Of a DNA stretch of 64,000 nucleotides, positions 13,801 to 24,525 are shown piece after piece. Each line of letters begins with the position of its first letter. Position 1 is the stretch's first letter. A program made the translations under genes and the position numbers. A model generated the notes under the pieces. That model was not told the origin of the DNA and did no database searches. It worked only from the letters and a program-made list of their open reading frames with translations. This stretch comes from Lobosporangium transversale (lineage: Eukaryota > Mortierellomycota > Mortierellomycetes > Mortierellales > Mortierellaceae): the NCBI RefSeq assembly GCF_002105155.1, contig NW_019028983.1, forward strand, positions 646,001-710,000, given 5' to 3'.

Positions 13801-14910
13801 ATCAGGCGAGTAAGTTGTCGATAGAGAATATTGAATTGCATTTCCAAGCATCAGAGGAATCAATAAAACAATTCTCGCCACTTCTTCCCTTTGATCACTA
13901 TCTATCTTACATCCACACTTTCAATCCTCTCTTCTGTTTTCTCATTGTTTACTGCTGCGACTATTGTGTCCCCTGTTCTCTCCAAGTAAAAAAAAAATTG
14001 GAGGGAAATTAGGGTATATGTGTGTAAATGGATGTTGTTGTTTTTTGTTTACTGAGCACATTGAGCGAGGGGGCGGGTAGAGTTTGAGGTTCATTGCCAG
14101 CAGAAAAAAATAAAATAGAATAAAAGAGAGCAAGGGTTGTGTTTGTATAGGCGTTTGTGGTGTATGACAGGGCTTCCTTACCTCTGCAAGTACTTCCTCT
14201 GGATTACCCCATCGATCGACAGGCATAACCTGGACTTGGTCTTGCTTCCACATGGCGATTTGCACATCCTGAGTACCACCAATTTGACTCGGGTGCTTTG
14301 AGTTTGCTGCAGTAATCGGTACTGGTACGTTATTGAGCTGCATCAGCTCTCTCATAAGCACAGGCCGGCTCTTCTGCTGCAGCCACTGTAGGCACTGATG
14401 GTACTCTCCAACCTCAGGCATTGGGTATTGAAGTTCAAATTGGAGAGACTGGTTTTGTTGCTGTTGCTCATGCGTTTGCTGTTTGAGCTGGTATTGTTGC
14501 TGCTGAAGCTGTTGCTGGTAATGTTGATAGTTGTAGAGCTCCTCCGTGAGGGTTCCCTGTTTAGTAACATGTTCAATACTGGGCCGGCTTTGAGCATGTT
14601 GCATCGTAGGAGAAGTGGGGCGGATAAAGGCAAGAGGGATGGACCCCGTGCTGCCTATGCTATCACTCTTATTATGGCTGTGACCATTGTTACTTGCGAT
14701 GTAGTTGGCATGATTGCTGTTGAATCGTGCGTTGTTGATAGTGGTGCTGTTGTGGCTACTGTAAGAGTTCGCACTATTGATACTGGTATTGCTGTTGTAG
14801 TGCTTTAAAGGATCTTTGCGGGCTCGGTAAGAGTCGCTTTTGTTACTGTGGCTAGGTGTATTATCGTGCTGATATGTTGTAGGCATCATACTCGGTTGAA
14901 CGCCAAACAT
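10819..14910 (-). CDS. TKL-like pseudokinase fused to ankyrin repeats
   Basis: Three exons on the minus strand, 14910-14182, 12722-11966 and 11849-10819, stay in phase and give 838 residues. The N-terminus (about 1-170) is rich in Ser, Asn and Gln, including runs of Gln. A protein-kinase fold follows: a lysine in IAMWKQ (about K222), an alpha-C glutamate at the exon 1/2 join (EVLAE, about E243), an APE motif in VVYMAPERI and a C-lobe ending RPPLDVVEETL. The catalytic loop lacks the HRD aspartate (PCTMNSGNIL, Thr at about 324) and DFG is replaced by GFG (about 342), so phosphotransfer is unlikely. The C-terminal third carries ankyrin-like units such as ALDVQGHTPLHLLMRNPRM. The likely role is a signalling scaffold or allosteric regulator; partners are unknown. 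The first intron, 1459 bases, is unusually long. Confidence 0.8.
12723..14181 (-). other. Long first intron of the pseudokinase gene
   Basis: A 1459-base interval with donor gtaagg and acceptor ttttag that joins two pieces of one kinase N-lobe in phase 0. It contains A tracts near 13214 and 13459 and purine-rich repeats, with no supported exon. The kinase alignment across the join is continuous, which argues against a missing large exon. Confidence 0.6.
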
Positions 14911-17900
14911 TTTACTTTTTTTATGTATTATGTATTATGTATGAAACTGAGAGATTAAATGTTACAGAAAGTAGATATTGTGTAAATGGAAGTAAGGGTT
15001 GAATGTACAAAAAGTGCGTGTGTGTGGTAAGGCTGATGAAGATGTACTAGGGTATAGAGTGCAAGGAAGAAAAAAAAACGCGCGAGAATGTGATTAAGAA
15101 AGAGGAATAAAAGATGTATGGCGAGTTGTGGATGGATATAGGGAATTGTCCTAGAGTGAAGATGTGTGAATAAAGAAAGAAAAGAAAGAAAAAAGGAAAG
15201 GAAAGGAAAGGAAAGGAAAGGAAAGGAAAGGAAAGGAAAGGAAAGAATAAGTGCAGAAGAGACGTGCCTGATTTGGTGGTTGAATATGGTGGGTGTGCGC
15301 ATGTGTGTGAGTACAGAGTGCCTTCCCTCTCAAATAAAATTCAATGGGTATGTGTGTGAGTTCAAAATAAGATTTTGAATACAGTGATTGCATCCACGTT
15401 CTATTGAATGGACCATGTAGTTAAGAGTAAGAAAACAGGAAAAAGACCACTTTGGTCGAGAGCGCTCGTTCCCCCTTTCTTCTTCCCGCAAAAGTCGCCT
15501 CTGCCATCCGACAAAAAATAAAAATTTGAATGGCTTCATTCTCTTTTTTTTCCTTCTCCCTTTTTCTTGGCTTGTCTTGCCAGACCGATTGATTACCATT
15601 CGCCAGTGCTCGACAAATTTGAATCTAACTCAGTGGCCGGTGATCACCGCATGTTTTGAATGCGTGTTAAATGTTTGTACCGCGACCCACAACAGGATAA
15701 CACTGTTGCAACCACAATAAACAAACAAACAAAAAGAGTCAGCAGTTGGTCTCTTTGTAGGCTCGACACAATTACAATCCAACCCCTCTTCATCCCTCTC
15801 CTCTTTCACTTGAGACCATTCCACTTCTTTTTTTTTTTTTTTTTTCCTTAAAGCCGATTTCAGTCCACCCAAGTCTTCGGAATACCAGCACCTTCCTTAG
15901 TTCAAATCATCTGAATCGTTTTTTTTTTTTTTTTTTTTTTTTTTGAAAAAAAATCAATTAGACAGTGGTGAAGGAGGAAAAAAAGTGGACACAATCGATT
16001 TTCTTTTTTGGTCAGAGTATTTTATCCGTACTCAATACGATTGGCATTCAAGTTATAGTTGGCGCAACATAAACGCTAACAATATAAACATCCGAAGAGA
16101 AATTTTTTTTTTTTAATGACAACGAAAAACAAGAGTGGCGGCAAAAAAAAAAAAAAAAAAAAAAAAAAGGGGGGCAGGCAACACTGTTGAATTCAAATGG
16201 AGGCAGTGATATGAGGCAGTGAGAACAGACTTTGAAGGACTTTTTGTGTTTGATAAAATAATTGGAATCCCTGTTTGCTACGCAACCTCCATTGTTCATT
16301 GTCGGATTGTGAACACAAAAAGTCCTCTTATTTTTTTGTCCGCATGTTCTCCTATGAGCACGATCCTCAGAGGCATGCAGGTAAACATCATCTCTTACTT
16401 TCTTTGAAAACCCCTAGTTCAACATACCCTCCCATCAGCATCTGGTGAGCCATCTACCAACAAACAAAAGCAAACATAAACAAATATATATCTTCCAGAG
16501 CACGTATTTCTTCTTGCCAACTTTCTTTCCCTTCCATATACATTGTTAGACTGTCAGGCTTTCTCTTTTCATGTCAGCATCTGAGACTAACGAAACAACT
16601 GCTGTGGGCCTGTCTCGCGAACGGATGCTCACTCCCATCATGGAACTAACAATTTGAGACCTTTAGAACATTGGATTTCAAGTTCTCTGCAGCCTTCTTG
16701 TTTCTCGAATCACTATCATGATTCTTTACAAACCTCAGCGAAAAGAATATATATATATTATATATATAATATAGGGCACTTGTAGTAGACAAATATATAA
16801 ATAAATAAAAATAAAAGCTGGTCCTTTTGAGCCCTCGTCCTCTTCTACTTTTCACCCTTCCCAATCAACGTAAGCAGCTTTGGCGCTATTATTTGTCATA
16901 TTGTTTATTTGCGAGCTTTTCCCTTTTCCTCAAAGAAATTTCCTCTTTATTGCAATCGTGTGTTTATATTTGCACACGTATATATGACAATAAAAAGTAA
17001 TAAAGCTACGCGTTCGTCAAGTTGGGAACAGAAAGATAGATTCTGTAACACTCCTACTCTTTGCCTCATGGTCTTTTTTTTTTTTTTTTTTTTTTTTTTC
17101 CCGTCCTGTATATGAATTTAATTGTAGTAATTAGATGGACATACTGCCTTTTTTTTTGGCATCCCGCCTTCATACGGGAGAACCTTGCGCGAGAATGTAT
17201 TAATAAAGGAATGAGTTTTATTCTTCATATCGTACCCGGACCTGTAGAATACAAATTGCAGATAACGGCAAGGTCGCATCAAAATAAATAAAGAGTTTAA
17301 CACCCACCTTACCAAACAAATATATACAGCGTGTGCTGAATGGAATACTGCTGCTTCCCATTCACTCCCTCATCTGAAAAATTTTCCGCTCTTGTTATTT
17401 TTTCTACATTCCTGTAGACTGGGCAATCAACTAACAATAAAGATGCAGGCTTTTGAGCATTTATTTTCTGGTGACACTCTTGAGGGGAAGGAGAATGCTC
17501 AGAGAGTGGCGAGGATAATCATCGTACCACCTAAAATGACATAAGTCGTGCAGCTCACAATGTCATGAAACGCTTATTGCTTTGCACTTGTAGCCGATCG
17601 GCCATTCCAACCTCGAAAGGAGAAGGAGGAAAAATAAAAAAAAAGTTTTCGTTCAAATGGCCCATGCTTGATCACGAGTCAAACCTTAATTGTAAACTGA
17701 GTGTCCTGTTTTCTACTACAAGAGTGTGGTGCATAATCTGGTGCAACTGGGATCATCATTGACCGTCTAGAGGCACAAGCGCATAGATGGCAATCATAAA
17801 AAGGTAGAAGAGAACATGTGTATCTTAGAAATAATAGGTGGCATTGCTACAGACACTGTCTATTGGTGGTACCCACCTGCGTTAGGTCCCAGCAGCATAA

Positions 17901-18359
17901 AGTTCAGATATCAAATATAGATGAAGTTATCAACTATCGAAACGATAAAAGAGACTTGTCTGATTGATGAGGAAAATAGTTTCTGAAATAGCAAAGCGTG
18001 AGCTGAGGTAAGAAACAGGAGAGCTGAGGGATACCTTTGTACAAAAGAGGCGTGATGACCACTACATTTACTAGATAGGCATACATCATTTCTTGTCTCT
18101 TAATGATAAATTTCACCCAACACCATTGCGCATATGCGTAAGGCCTCTTATTTTGTTGACGATATGCTCAATTTGCTCATTAGTCTGGATGAACGTGATG
18201 AAAATGGCTTCCTATTCAGCTGTGGCCGTGAAATGGATCGCGCCTAACGGTCTCAATTCGCGTTGCCTGTCGTTTCCTCAGGAGACTTCCCTGCTGTTGC
18301 TCTCCGATAAATCCCAAAACAAATTGTTTGGCATCGTTCAAGTTTCATAGGACATCTGT
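14911..18359. other. Gene-free spacer with microsatellites
   Basis: No reading frame here has recognisable protein character. The stretch includes a GGAAA repeat (15195-15245), T tracts near 15828-15846, 15920-15944 and 17073-17099, an A tract at 16142-16168 and a TA-rich patch near 16749-16773. The part nearest 14911 should contain the pseudokinase promoter. Sequence just below 18360 may be the decayed tail of the Crinkler pseudogene, but I cannot follow it further. Confidence 0.55.
15195..15245. repeat. GGAAA pentanucleotide microsatellite
   Basis: About ten uninterrupted GGAAA units, upstream of the pseudokinase gene. Confidence 0.95.
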
Positions 18360-18772
18360 ACCTACAACATCCCCTTTCATGTAGGCTTGCTTCGTGAATA
18401 CCTTGTAGGTCGCACATAGAACAATAAAGAGCAACCGAGCCTCTTTTTGGGACTGAGTCCACCCATTCTTTACGAGCTTTTCAACAAGGCCCCTGGCGGG
18501 TTCACTTCTGGTAGGATTTGCTCAGAGGCAGTAATCAGGAACAGCCAGCTGAGAGCCAACAGCATATCCACGCTAGCAGTAGTATACTTTGGTAAACAGA
18601 GTGTTATTGAACCTACTCTGTCTACGCTGTCGAGATCATTAAGTGGAGGATTGGTTGGGATACTAGTGGTAATCTCGGAACCATCTTCTAGACTCCTTGC
18701 TCGAAGCGTGCAACAGCATTGATGTAATATTGCCGTACATAAGGCTCAAACATTATATTATTGGCGAGTCTG
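18360..18772 (-). pseudogene. Crinkler (CRN)-type pseudogene, 3' fragment
   Basis: Reading minus strand from the left end of the Tc1-like element, the frame gives NNIMFEPYVRQYY and, after stops, VNPPGALLKSS and LGCSLLFYV. These resemble the conserved tail of Crinkler/CRN proteins (the LFEPYAH-type block and the later F/VVP block). Several stop codons interrupt it. It is the continuation of the fragment on the other side of the transposon (20104-21830): the reading direction is the same, the order is as expected, and the frame on both sides meets at the TA target. CRN proteins are effector-like NTPase-nuclease proteins known from oomycetes and some early-diverging fungi. This copy is broken and should not make a functional product. 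Confidence 0.55.
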
Positions 18773-18798
18773 TACAGTCACTTGAAACAAAGATTAGA
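18773..18798 (+). repeat. Left terminal inverted repeat of the Tc1-like element
   Basis: Begins TACAGTCACTTGAAACAAAG and pairs with the right end at 21 of 26 positions. The first two bases are the TA target. Confidence 0.85.
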
Positions 18799-18895
18799 CA
18801 AAAAAATAAAATATTGAAATAGTTACGTAGGGAAGCGTTTCCTTCAATCTCTTTCCTTCCTGTTTTTCACATACAAACAGCTTGAGTAAACCACC

Positions 18896-19909
18896 ATGGC
18901 GAGACACTTAGACATTGAGAATAAAGGTATCATCGTTGGAATGTACCTCGCGGGCATGAAGGCTGCGGAAATCGCATTGCAACGCGGTGTACCCCGAACC
19001 TCTGTTATTAATATTATCAGGGTGTACCAAGAAAGAGGTACCACCGCTTGCGCTCCGATCCCAGGACGGCCCAAAGTACTAAGTGAACGGGACCTCAGGA
19101 GCATCGTTCGCCATACTAAGCAGAATAGAAGGTGTACTCTTAATGATATCACTAACCAATTGCCGAACAAAGTTTGCGAGAGGACAGTTGCGAAGGCATT
19201 GCATTCACCGGGTATTTTCAGCCAGATTGCAGTAAAAAAACCATTCTTAAAAGAAGGATATATAAAGAGGAGGCTGCAGTTCGTCAAAAAATATATGAGT
19301 TGGTCCATGGAAGGCTGGAATCGGGTAGTTTGGACTGACGAATCATCATTTGAAGTTGGTGAGCATTTTCGTCAAATAAGAGTTTGGCGTAAAGTAGAGG
19401 AGAAGTACGATCACGATTGCCTCGCACCCACTTTCAAAAGTGGTAGAACAACTCTGATGGTCTGGGGGGCGTTCACAGCAACCAGAAAGTCTCGGTTGGT
19501 TGTATTTGAAAGAGGTCGTAAAGATGGACAGTGTTTCGTGGAAGATGTATATCAAGGCGAGCTAGCCAGATTTATGGCTGAGATAGAGGATGGCATCCTT
19601 ATGGAGGATAATGCTCCAGTTCATACTTGTAAGATTGCAAAAGAATGGCGCGAAAAAAACAGCATCCCGAGGATTCCAGACTGGCCTTCATGCTCCCCAG
19701 ATTTGAACCCTATTGAACATGTATGGTCACTTCTTGCGGATGCACTCGATAGGCGCGCTAAAGGGCCAAGAGATCTTCCCACTCTCACACGGGCTCTTAT
19801 CGAAGAGTGGAATAATTTACCGCAAGAGAGGCTGGCCAGCCTTGTCGCTACCATGCCCGAAAGGCTGGAAGAAGTGAATGAGGTCGATGGTAGGAACACT
19901 CACTATTGA
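18896..19909 (+). CDS. Tc1-like transposase
   Basis: A 337-residue, intron-free protein that should cut and rejoin the element at its inverted repeats, integrating at TA. The N-terminal 110 or so residues form paired helix-turn-helix DNA-binding domains (GVPRTSVINIIRVYQ), with a GRPK linker (PGRPKVLSERD) of the AT-hook-like kind between them. The catalytic triad is visible: D148 in WTDESSF, D238 in MEDNAPVH and E274 in LNPIEHVW. D238 and E274 are separated by 35 residues, one more than the usual DD34E of Tc1, because of an extra residue in the SIPRIPDWP segment. Length and motif order are normal for the family, and there is no stop or frameshift. The start ATG follows 121 bases of element leader. 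Confidence 0.95.
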   Translation: MARHLDIENKGIIVGMYLAGMKAAEIALQRGVPRTSVINIIRVYQERGTTACAPIPGRPKVLSERDLRSIVRHTKQNRRCTLNDITNQLPNKVCERTVAKALHSPGIFSQIAVKKPFLKEGYIKRRLQFVKKYMSWSMEGWNRVVWTDESSFEVGEHFRQIRVWRKVEEKYDHDCLAPTFKSGRTTLMVWGAFTATRKSRLVVFERGRKDGQCFVEDVYQGELARFMAEIEDGILMEDNAPVHTCKIAKEWREKNSIPRIPDWPSCSPDLNPIEHVWSLLADALDRRAKGPRDLPTLTRALIEEWNNLPQERLASLVATMPERLEEVNEVDGRNTHY

Positions 19910-20077
19910 ACCTACATGACACTTTTGCTACTCTAACAATGCCGTCTTCAAAACCCCAATAAATAACAGTATTGACCTCTTTAGTGAGCATGTAAAATTT
20001 CATGTGTATTGATGAAGTCTTTATGTATGTTGCATATGAGCTGTTTGTCCAGGTTGTTCAAAAAAAAATCAAGAAAA

Positions 20078-20103
20078 TCCAAACTTTATTTTAGGTGACT
20101 GTA
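20078..20103 (-). repeat. Right terminal inverted repeat of the Tc1-like element
   Basis: On the minus strand it begins TACAGTCACCTAAAATAAAG, the imperfect partner of the left repeat. The outer TA is the target duplication. Confidence 0.85.
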
Positions 20104-21830
20104 CAATGTTTCTCGGAAAGTTTCATCTCTTCTAAATTTGGTTACTTTGGCAGCTTCTTCTGCAATATGCTTAGAGGCCCATTCCAAATGAAACTTTCGA
20201 AGATCCTCCGTTGGCCACCGGTGGAGAAGACGACCACTACTAAAAAACGCTAATCTTGTCCAAAGTATTTCATTAACTTCTAGGAATAGTCTATGGTAGA
20301 AAGAGTATGTTCGACAAATCCCTATACACTCTTGGTATAGTATTGATCAAGGGTCTCAGTACTACCGTCGGTCTCCAAAGAACAAATAGTGACACATTAT
20401 CTACTTTCTCATAGAATTCTTTTAAAGCGGCTTTAGAAATCGTTTCTTTGAAGGACCCAACCTTCTCTCGGCACAATTCCAGTTCCTCCAGCGTCCATGG
20501 AGCCATGTAATAGCGAAATGCCAGCTCTATCTCAATTCCCTTGTAGCTGGCATACGCGGGGCTCCTGGAATAGTAAATTTTTAACGGCTCTACCTATTGG
20601 AAGTATTGGTTTTGGAGCTGTCAATCAGGAACAATATAGCGAGGGGATCAAGGAAAGGGCTAAAACTGGCGATATTCTCATAGCACATAGTAGGCAATCC
20701 TCCAAATGCGTAGCACCTACTGTCTTCTTTTCTCTGGAAATAACAATCGGTGGGTTGTCATCATTGCTTGTGGCAAGTGTTCAAGCAATAAAATATATAG
20801 GGGAGGCTGATTTGCCAATATCTTCAGTTCCTAGGACAACAACTTGATCTATGCTAAGCCTGTCACGGCGACCATTTGGATGGTTAATGTGCGTGAGGAT
20901 CTTATCATAGAGATACTTGTAAGCCTGCCTGACCTATAGGCCCCTCACCTTGACCACAGGAAGTGCTTTGCCTTGGGGCAGGTGATCAAGCTCATATCCC
21001 GAGATGATCAATTTCGGAGGGCAGTGGTAGTTAAAGATACTACAATATAGGGATCATTTGCAAGCATGTTTTGCCAATACATTCAAGCACCGAGGCCAGA
21101 TCTTTATTGATAAGGCGAGAAAGACCTGGCCCGCCTTCTATTTCGGTCTTTTCTGTGAGTCCTGCTGCCTTGACCGCCATCTCTATCGTGCTTTGTCTTA
21201 TCCTGATCTTTTTGGAGATATCCCCTATTAAGGATGGTAGTATAAAAGCAAAGAGGTCAGTGGTCAGAAATGCTTCGAAGCTCGAAAGTAACATTTGGAA
21301 ATATATTGGTCCGAGATTGTAATGGGGCGGCAAATAAAATACTTGGATTTATCTGCTGCATCATAACTCCTTTTTGAAATCACTCGTAAGAAATACAAAA
21401 AAAAAAAAAGTAATAAATATATAATATTTAGAAAGCAGTTTCGAGACTCAAAATCGAAACCATCTGCTCATCAAGGACCAAAGACATGCCTTTCTCTGGT
21501 ATCCCAACAAAGGCGTAGATGAATTCCTCTAGCAGCTCTGCAGAGCCAAACGCGCTCACATCCGAGACCTTAAACGATGGTTTGAGTTGCTTCATCTCCT
21601 GCTTTAACCTCACCTCTGATTTAGCGAAGGCTTTGCCTTCGTCAAGGATGGGGACTTCCCAGGGTATGAGGCTTTCTACGGCATGTTTGTCAAAGTCTGG
21701 CCTCTTCTCTACCTTGATGGCCTTCTTGAGATCGCCAATAATTTACTGGAAACGGTATCTACTGAAAAGTGTGTGGATTCTCCTTCCATAATGCAGAAGA
21801 ACTTTAGCTCAGTTGGCGTAGGGCCCTTAT
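20104..21830 (-). pseudogene. Crinkler (CRN)-type pseudogene, 5' and central part
   Basis: Blocks of CRN-like protein occur in the correct order on the minus strand. Near 21813 there is FFCIMEGESTHFSVDTV, then after a frameshift near 21735 IGDLKKAIKVEKRPDFD and VPILDEG: the N-terminal ubiquitin-like/LXLFLAK-type region. Near 20845 comes an intact Walker A, VVLGTEDIGKS. Around 20500 there is RYYMAPWTLEELELCREKV, a hallmark of the CRN NTPase module. Near 20250 comes GRLLHRWPTEDLRKFHLEWA. Several in-frame stops and at least one frameshift separate these blocks and no start codon precedes the first. The gene is then interrupted by the Tc1-like element and resumes at 18772. The family assignment rests on motif order and is fairly secure; exact ends are not. 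Confidence 0.7.
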
Positions 21831-23294
21831 TGCTGCTGGAGTTTGCTAAGGCGAAGGCTACCTAACTCTGGTAGAATTATTAAAACTCTGGGGTTTGTTA
21901 TTTAAAATCGAAGTGCTTGACTCTGTTGCCAGACATGCCGAGTTCTTAGTAGGTTTAATATCTCATGCTATTATTGTACAAGATGGGCTCGAGGGTATAC
22001 AACTAGCTCAGGTATAGCTGAATGTTAAGGTGCACCTAGAGAAGGCTGACTACTCTAGAGAATGAATAACTGGGGCATTCTTTGTTAGGAATGAAGCTAT
22101 TAGTGGACAAGCGCATCATTATATATTTCTTTATTTCCAGGAGACCCTCTCTCCAATAAAACTGCGCTCGTTATTTCCGTACAACAATTTCCAACAAAAC
22201 ATTTGCACTTTTACAAGGAGTCATCCAGTCTTGCTTTAAAACGATCGAGACCTTCTGGAATGATGTAGAATGCGATATTAAATGTCTCTATACTTGAGCT
22301 ATCGGCAGTAGAACCATTATAGTTACTGGCTTCAACTGAAAAATAAACAGTGTATTTAACTTTCTGGTATAGCCGGTGGAGATAATAGATTTGCAATGTT
22401 ATTCATGAGAGCAGAAAACATTATGTATATACTATATGTCAATATATGGCACTAAAAAATGTTGAATTTTGTGTCCGGTATAACGTTATGAAATATTATA
22501 TACTTTAGGCCGTTGCTAATATTCATAGGCGGAGTATGTCGTTAGACGGTCTATTGGACAGCGTTATGTGGGCCATTAGCAATGAGTAATGAACTAAATT
22601 GTACGACTTCCTGCTAAGAGAGCAGTAATCAAACGCGTTATCTGATACTTGTAAGTGATGCATCACACGTTCTATTTCTATTAAGGGATATAGTATACCG
22701 GTCAATTTTGTCTTGGTCGTTTATTATTCAGAAGTCAAAAATCTAGTGTAAATAGGAGAGAAAAATAACTGCTGCGGGCATTAGTTTATTTAAGAGGCAA
22801 GGCAATGATATAGTTAACTGCAAAAGTGGAATGCCTACTTCACCACTTTTTCATCTGATGAAATGTTTTGTTTATTTGGTTTACACGCAGATTTGTCCTA
22901 TCGATTCTCGATTTAATTGTAAGCGTTCTTCTTGACTAGCGGACTATGAAAAACAAAATGAGGAGGAGGTTCCTGCAAAAAAGTATATTTGATCTGATAA
23001 GGAAAGGGCGCCACCATTCTCCTTGTGCACAAAATTGGACACGATCTGAAGAATTTTTTTTGTACCTGTCTGTGTGTTGTTTAGAAAAAAAAGCCACAAA
23101 AAAGCTTTACCTGGGCGAAAAAGTTCAGAAGTCTCAAAACTTCAAGCTGCGCTGCATCCTGACTGGATTCCTCCTCTTTTCCTCTCTTCATTCTTCTCTG
23201 TGTGCCTTTTGCACCAGTCTGTTTTATCTCGCGCTCTCTTCGCCCTCCTGCTTTGTTTCAGTCCTTTACTGTTCCTCCTACTTCACTACCGACC
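21831..23294. other. Spacer between the Crinkler relic and the DOHH gene
   Basis: No supported gene. Short protein-like stretches occur (plus strand about 21865-22012; minus strand about 22211-22396), but each is closed by stops and I recognise no family. They may be more decayed repeat or gene sequence. A pyrimidine-rich tract from about 23160 to 23290 precedes the DOHH start and probably belongs to its leader. Confidence 0.5.
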
Positions 23295-24525
23295 ATGGCA
23301 TTTGAGGACGTTAAAATCACAACACCCAGTGAGGAAACTTACAAGAAACTTGAGCATGACCTCTGCAACCTTTCTGGCAAGGTCCCTTTACATGAGCGCT
23401 TCCGTGCACTCTTCACACTCAAAGCTCTTGCTGACAATGTCAGTGTGGACATCATCGGACGAGGTACATGATTCTTTGTGTGATTTCAAGGGAAAAAGTT
23501 ACATTCATTTCAGTTATAGCATGACATTATAATTCAACTTTTTGTTAAACTTGCATTGATCCTGATCTGCCTAAAAAAAAAAAAAATAAGAAAAAAAGTA
23601 ACTCAAATAGTGGAGGATGTTTCAAATTTGTCACTGACATTCATTATTGTTCCTATGTTTATCTACGTATAGCCTTTGCGGACGACTCTGCTTTACTTAA
23701 GCATGAGCTCGCTTATGTTCTTGGCCAGATGAAGAATCCCCACGCTCATGGTGTGCTGAAGAGAGTCCTCGGTACGATGGATGAGGATCCTATGGTTCGT
23801 CATGAGGCCGCTGAAGCTCTGGGCGCTATTGGTCATTTGGAGTCTCTCCCTATTCTTGAGGAGTATCTGAAGGATGGGTCTGATATTGTATCCCAGACCT
23901 GCGAGTTGGCTATTGAGAAGATCAAGTACGACCACCGCAAAGAAAAGGAGGCTCTTCCCGAAAGGTAAAAAAAGTGTTTGTGGTGATTGAACATGGATTG
24001 GAGGTACAATTAAGGATAAGGAAACAACTATGCTAAACTAAGCGCCTTGATAATAGTGCTTATTCGTCAATCGATCCTGCACCACCAACTGCTGACGAAG
24101 AGTCTACTGAGCAGCTCAGGACTATTTATCTGGATCAGAAACTCCCCCTCTTTGAGCGCTACCGTGCGATGTTTGCGCTTCGTAATCAGTGCACTACAGA
24201 GTCTGTGCTGGCATTGGCGGAAGGCTTTGACGACCCCTCTGCCCTGTTTAGACATGAGATTGCATATGTTTTTGGTCAGATGCAGCATCCTGCTGCTGTA
24301 CCCTCATTGGTCAAGGTTCTTTCCAAGTTGGATGAGGCTAATATGGTTCGTCATGAGGCTGCTGAGGCTCTTGGTTCAATTGCTACTCCTGAGGTTTACC
24401 CTATCTTGGAAAAGTTCCGTGACGACAAGGAACGTGTTGTTCGTGAGAGCTGCGTTGTTGCTTTGGATATGTACGAATATGAGAACAGTGCTGAGCTCCA
24501 ATACGCCGATGGTCTTAGCAAATAG
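23295..24525 (+). CDS. LIA1: Deoxyhypusine hydroxylase (DOHH)
   Basis: Exons 23295-23463, 23673-23964 and 24057-24525 join in phase to give 309 residues, close to yeast Lia1 (325). The enzyme hydroxylates deoxyhypusine on translation factor eIF5A, the last step of hypusine synthesis, using a non-haem di-iron centre. The protein is two sets of HEAT-like repeats with four His-Glu pairs that bind iron: [11 protein letters not shown] and [11 protein letters not shown] in the first half, [11 protein letters not shown] and [11 protein letters not shown] in the second. All four are present, so it should be active. The two halves are related by internal duplication, as in the family. The start ATG context is accATGG and agrees with the usual N-terminus. 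Both introns are short (209 and 92 bases). Confidence 0.96.

Larger units (their letters stand above)
18773..20103 (+). mobile_element. Tc1/mariner-family DNA transposon, apparently intact
   Basis: A 1331-base element including the TA on each side. Imperfect terminal inverted repeats lie at 18773-18798 and 20078-20103: both start TACAGTCAC and match at 21 of 26 positions. A single uninterrupted 337-codon transposase frame fills the middle. The flanking TA dinucleotides are the expected target-site duplication. The element lies inside a decayed Crinkler gene whose recognisable sequence resumes directly on both sides, so insertion followed or accompanied loss of that gene. Intact repeats and an open transposase suggest it is young and possibly autonomous. 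Confidence 0.9.

Noticed and set aside
14398-14808. A Leu/Val-rich plus-strand frame opposite the pseudokinase N-terminus
   Set aside because: It is the complement of Gln/Asn-rich coding sequence; the membrane-like look is a by-product of that composition.
15166-15393. Lys/Glu- and Phe/Leu-repeat frames over the GGAAA repeat
   Set aside because: Microsatellite translation only.
18120-18350. Possible Copia-type RNase H remnant on the minus strand
   Set aside because: A short AEAE-like resemblance only; the tail of the Crinkler pseudogene explains the neighbourhood better.
18844-19308. A 154-codon minus-strand frame overlapping the transposase
   Set aside because: It lies entirely antisense to the well-supported transposase and has no recognisable features.
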